Notes under the pieces: model-generated
Told to the model about the DNA's origin: nothing
Database searches by the model: none
Seen by the model: only the letters and a program-made list of their open reading frames with translations
Made by a program: the position numbers and the translations under genes
Shown here: positions 61,664 to 64,000 of the stretch, one piece after another
Numbering within the stretch: the first letter of the stretch is position 1
How the letters are laid out: each line of letters begins with the position of its first letter
DNA from: Gordonia gummivorans
GTDB taxonomy: Bacteria > Actinomycetota > Actinomycetes > Mycobacteriales > Mycobacteriaceae
Length of the DNA: 64,000 nucleotides
Assembly (NCBI RefSeq): GCF_022513585.1
Contig: NZ_JAKWBF010000012.1
Coordinates: 1-64,000 of the forward strand
Direction: 5' to 3'

Positions 61664-61753
61664 CGCTCCTGACACTCTGTGTCCAGTTGGTGAATCTGTG
61701 TGCTGCAGCGCACAGATTCACCGATTCGGCACAGGGTGTGGGCTGAGGCCACT
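61664..61753 (+). repeat. Dispersed palindromic repeat C, copy C2
   Basis: A stem of 15 bp with one mismatch, GGTGAATCTGTGTGC and GCGCACAGATTCACC around TGCA, continues into CGATTCGGCACAGGGTGTG as in C1. It fills the 105 bp between two convergent stop codons (61646 and 61752). Confidence 0.72.
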
Positions 61754-62825
61754 ACTGCTGGCCGAGACCGCGCTGCATCGCGCGCTGGACTCGGGCAGCC
61801 TCCCGCTTGGCATACGGATTCGATTGTCCCGCACGCGAACCCGCCAATTTGGCGCCGATGTGCTCGCCGACGGTGATCGGCGAGTAGCGGCTGCCCGCGC
61901 CGACGCAGGACGGCAAGGTGGAGATCGTCGCGTCGATGTTGCCGTCGTGGAAGTAGGCCGCCGAACGTCGACGCTGGATGGTGCCGTCGACGATGGGTGG
62001 TTTGACCCGATGCAGCGTCGACATCCAGCGTTCGTTGGTCCAGCGCGCCATCAGGTCGCCGAGATTGATCAGCAGCGCTCCCTCGGTGGGTGTGACGTCC
62101 TGCCACTGTCCGTTAGGGTCGAGCACCTGCAGGCCGCGGACCTGATCGGCCCACAGCACGGTGACGATGCCGTAGTCCGTGTGCTCGCCCATCCCGGTCA
62201 GTTCACCATCCAGCGTTACCTCACCCGGCTCGAGCGCGTAGTTGTTCATGCGCAGGACATCGAGCGAATGGTCGGTGTAGCCGTCGAAGAAGTCCGGCGG
62301 GAGGTCGAGGGCGTCGGCGAAGATCCGCGTCAGGGTGTGCGCCACGCGTCGGGCCTCGGAGAAATAGGTCGACACCGCGGCCTGGAAGTGGTCGACCTGC
62401 GGCCAGGTGTTGTCGGCGTACTGATCGGCGGGGAGTTCCAGCTCGGGATACTCGCCCGCCTCGACGCCGACATTGAACGCCTCGAAGAAATCGTTCATCC
62501 CGGCCGCCGACTCGAGGCCGAGACTCAGCGACAGCGACTCCGATTTCGGCGGCGCATACCCGCGGTTGATCTCCGGCGGTGTGCGATAGGCCTTCTTGTC
62601 CTCCAACGGCAAGGCGAAGAAGTCGTCCATCACCGCGGTGAACTCCTCGATCACCGCGGACGGGATCTCGTGACCGACGATCTGGATGAAGCCAACGGAA
62701 CTGGCTGCGTCGTCGATCTGGGCGGCTACCACCGCGCGGTCGGCCGCAGTTCCGTTGGCGGTGTAGGCACTGATGTCGACAATGGGCACACGAAAACCGG
62801 TGGTGGCGGCGGTCATGGCATCCAT
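61752..62825 (-). CDS. 2-oxoglutarate/Fe(II)-type oxygenase, isopenicillin N synthase-like
   Basis: 357 residues. The N-terminal DIOX_N region (VPIVDISAYTANG ... VGFIQIVGHEIP) precedes the jelly-roll core with iron ligands in GEHTDYGIVTVL (HxD) and STLHRVKPP (distal His), and RRSAAYF in place of the 2-oxoglutarate RxS. Members oxidise amino acid-derived or secondary-metabolite substrates; no partner gene shows which. ATG at 62825. It is convergent with the DUF2236 oxygenase and lies 28 bp from an MFS transporter on the same strand. Confidence 0.83.
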   Translation of the reverse strand: MDAMTAATTGFRVPIVDISAYTANGTAADRAVVAAQIDDAASSVGFIQIVGHEIPSAVIEEFTAVMDDFFALPLEDKKAYRTPPEINRGYAPPKSESLSLSLGLESAAGMNDFFEAFNVGVEAGEYPELELPADQYADNTWPQVDHFQAAVSTYFSEARRVAHTLTRIFADALDLPPDFFDGYTDHSLDVLRMNNYALEPGEVTLDGELTGMGEHTDYGIVTVLWADQVRGLQVLDPNGQWQDVTPTEGALLINLGDLMARWTNERWMSTLHRVKPPIVDGTIQRRRSAAYFHDGNIDATISTLPSCVGAGSRYSPITVGEHIGAKLAGSRAGQSNPYAKREAARVQRAMQRGLGQQ

Positions 62826-62853
62826 GGTGACATCGAATCGGCAAACGCGCTGA

Positions 62854-64000
62854 TCAGGCCGTGGGCGGTGCGGCGTCGCGTCCCTTCGGCTGCCCGACGC
62901 GATAGCGCACGAAGGCCGGAATCAGCAGCGCCGCAACGATGGTCAGCACCACCACGCCGATGCCGCCGAAGGCTGTCGTCACCGCGACACCGAAGGACGC
63001 GGCGGCCGCACCATGCAACACGTCGGCGATCCGCGGTCCGCCCGCGACGACCACGATGAAGACGCCCTGCAGACGACCCCGCACCTCGTCGGTGGCGGCG
63101 GCCAGCAGGATCGACTGCCGGAACGCAGCCGACGCCATGTCGGCCGCACCGCCGATCATCAGCAGGACAAGCGTGATCGGCAACATCGGAATGGCCGTCC
63201 CGCCGGCCAGTCCGACGGCGATGCCCGTCCCGGTGATCGCCAGACCCCAGATGATGATGCAGACGATCACCGCGAGCCCTTGCCGCTTGACCCGGGTCAC
63301 CCAACCGGAGAAGATGCCGCCGACCACCGCGCCCGCCGAGATGGCGGTGAACAGCAGCGCAAATGCCCACCCGCCCTCTGTTGGACCACCGAAATTCTCG
63401 TGCGCCATCTGCGGGAACAGCGCCCGCGGCATGCCGAAGATCATCGCGATCAGATCCACGAGGAACGATGCGAGCAGGATCTTGTGCCCGCCCAGGTAGC
63501 GGAGGCCATCGATCACCGACCGCAGGCCGGGCACCTTGGGCGCGTCGTCGCTCTCCGGTCGCAGCGACGGCAGCCGGATGACGGCCCACAGCGTCGGGAT
63601 CAGGAAGATCGTGTCGAGGAAGTAGAGCAGCGAATAGCCGAGCACCGGGATCATGGCTCCGCCGACCAGCGGCCCGGCGATCGCGCCCGCCTGCATCACC
63701 GTCATGTTGAGCGACAACGCCGCCGGAAGCTCACGATCGTCGAGCAGCCGCGGGAGCACGGCCGTCCGCGTCGGCTGGTTGATGGCGAAGAATGCCTGCT
63801 GAATTGCGAAGAGCACCAGGATGATCCAGACATTTCGGACACCCATGGCCGACTGTGCCCAGAAGAGAGCACTACAGACGATCAGGCCGCACGTGGTGAT
63901 GACGAGCAACGTCCGACGGTCGAAGACGTCGGCGAGCGCGCCTCCCCACAGCCCGAAGACGACCAGCGGCACCAGACCGAACACGCCCGTCAGGCCGACG
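62854..64000 (-). CDS. MFS exporter, EntS-like (cut by window edge)
   Basis: Only the C-terminal 382 residues are inside the window; the 5' end lies beyond 64000. Ten or so transmembrane helices remain. GGALADVFDRRTLLVITTCGLI is the MFS loop motif, AINQPTRTAVLPRLLDDRELPAALSLN and VRGRLQGVFIVVVAGGPRIADVLHG are characteristic of the EntS/enterobactin-exporter group. It probably exports a siderophore or drug. It is followed 28 bp later by the isopenicillin N synthase-like gene on the same strand, so both may be one operon. Confidence 0.8.
   Translation of the reverse strand, partial: VGLTGVFGLVPLVVFGLWGGALADVFDRRTLLVITTCGLIVCSALFWAQSAMGVRNVWIILVLFAIQQAFFAINQPTRTAVLPRLLDDRELPAALSLNMTVMQAGAIAGPLVGGAMIPVLGYSLLYFLDTIFLIPTLWAVIRLPSLRPESDDAPKVPGLRSVIDGLRYLGGHKILLASFLVDLIAMIFGMPRALFPQMAHENFGGPTEGGWAFALLFTAISAGAVVGGIFSGWVTRVKRQGLAVIVCIIIWGLAITGTGIAVGLAGGTAIPMLPITLVLLMIGGAADMASAAFRQSILLAAATDEVRGRLQGVFIVVVAGGPRIADVLHGAAAASFGVAVTTAFGGIGVVVLTIVAALLIPAFVRYRVGQPKGRDAAPPTA

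Overview
The window is high-GC, densely packed actinobacterial DNA, and the gene content points to a mycolic-acid bacterium close to Gordonia. The evidence is a Tat-exported latex-clearing protein (Lcp, rubber oxygenase) with a divergent TetR regulator, a block colinear with M. tuberculosis Rv0906-ctpE-Rv0909-Rv0910, a CysQ and a GltA2-type citrate synthase of mycobacterial type, frequent GTG starts, and many 4-bp stop/start overlaps (ATGA or GTGA). The genus is an inference.

Layout. 1-5.5 kb: the tail of a transposase, then a five-gene minus-strand operon (ThDP enzyme, SRPBCC protein, KAS III-like condensing enzyme, HisC-like aminotransferase, SDR) that looks like an undescribed small-molecule pathway. 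5.6-12.2 kb: histidine kinase and convergent response regulator, the latter cotranscribed with a Fpg/Nei glycosylase; cysQ; cobF with an SDR; a flavodoxin; tRNA-Arg(CCT). 12.4-14 kb: a conserved unknown and a frameshifted helicase remnant. 14-21 kb: acyltransferase, lcp and its regulator, a secreted glycosidase, a DHA2 exporter. 21-28 kb: a nest of repeats, an SRPBCC protein, lipoprotein gamma-glutamyltransferase, a MarR/FUSC divergent pair, type III glutamine synthetase with a GlnR-like box. 28.6-33 kb: PucR-type regulator divergent from the proline-catabolic pair pruA-putB. 33-36.6 kb: an FMN-binding lipoprotein, ApbE and a membrane oxidoreductase whose reading frame carries an in-frame TAA. 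36.7-43.5 kb: VWA protein and the Rv0906-Rv0910-like block, here interrupted by a methylpurine glycosylase gene. 43.7-50.8 kb: TetR, PLP deaminase/aldolase, gulonolactone oxidase-like enzyme, NCS1 permease, enoyl-CoA hydratase, FAD oxidoreductase. 50.9-64 kb: secreted protein, XRE-controlled ABC exporter, photolyase, FKBP, citrate synthase, sugar kinase, PxpBC, a DUF2236 oxygenase, a 2-oxoglutarate-type oxygenase and a truncated MFS gene.

The feature least explained by ordinary annotation is a set of at least five families of short intergenic repeats, most of them palindromic, here called A to E. They sit almost entirely at gene 3' ends and between convergent genes. In four family A copies and one family B copy the end of the repeat supplies the TGA stop codon of the neighbouring gene. 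They may be terminators, MITE-like elements or both.
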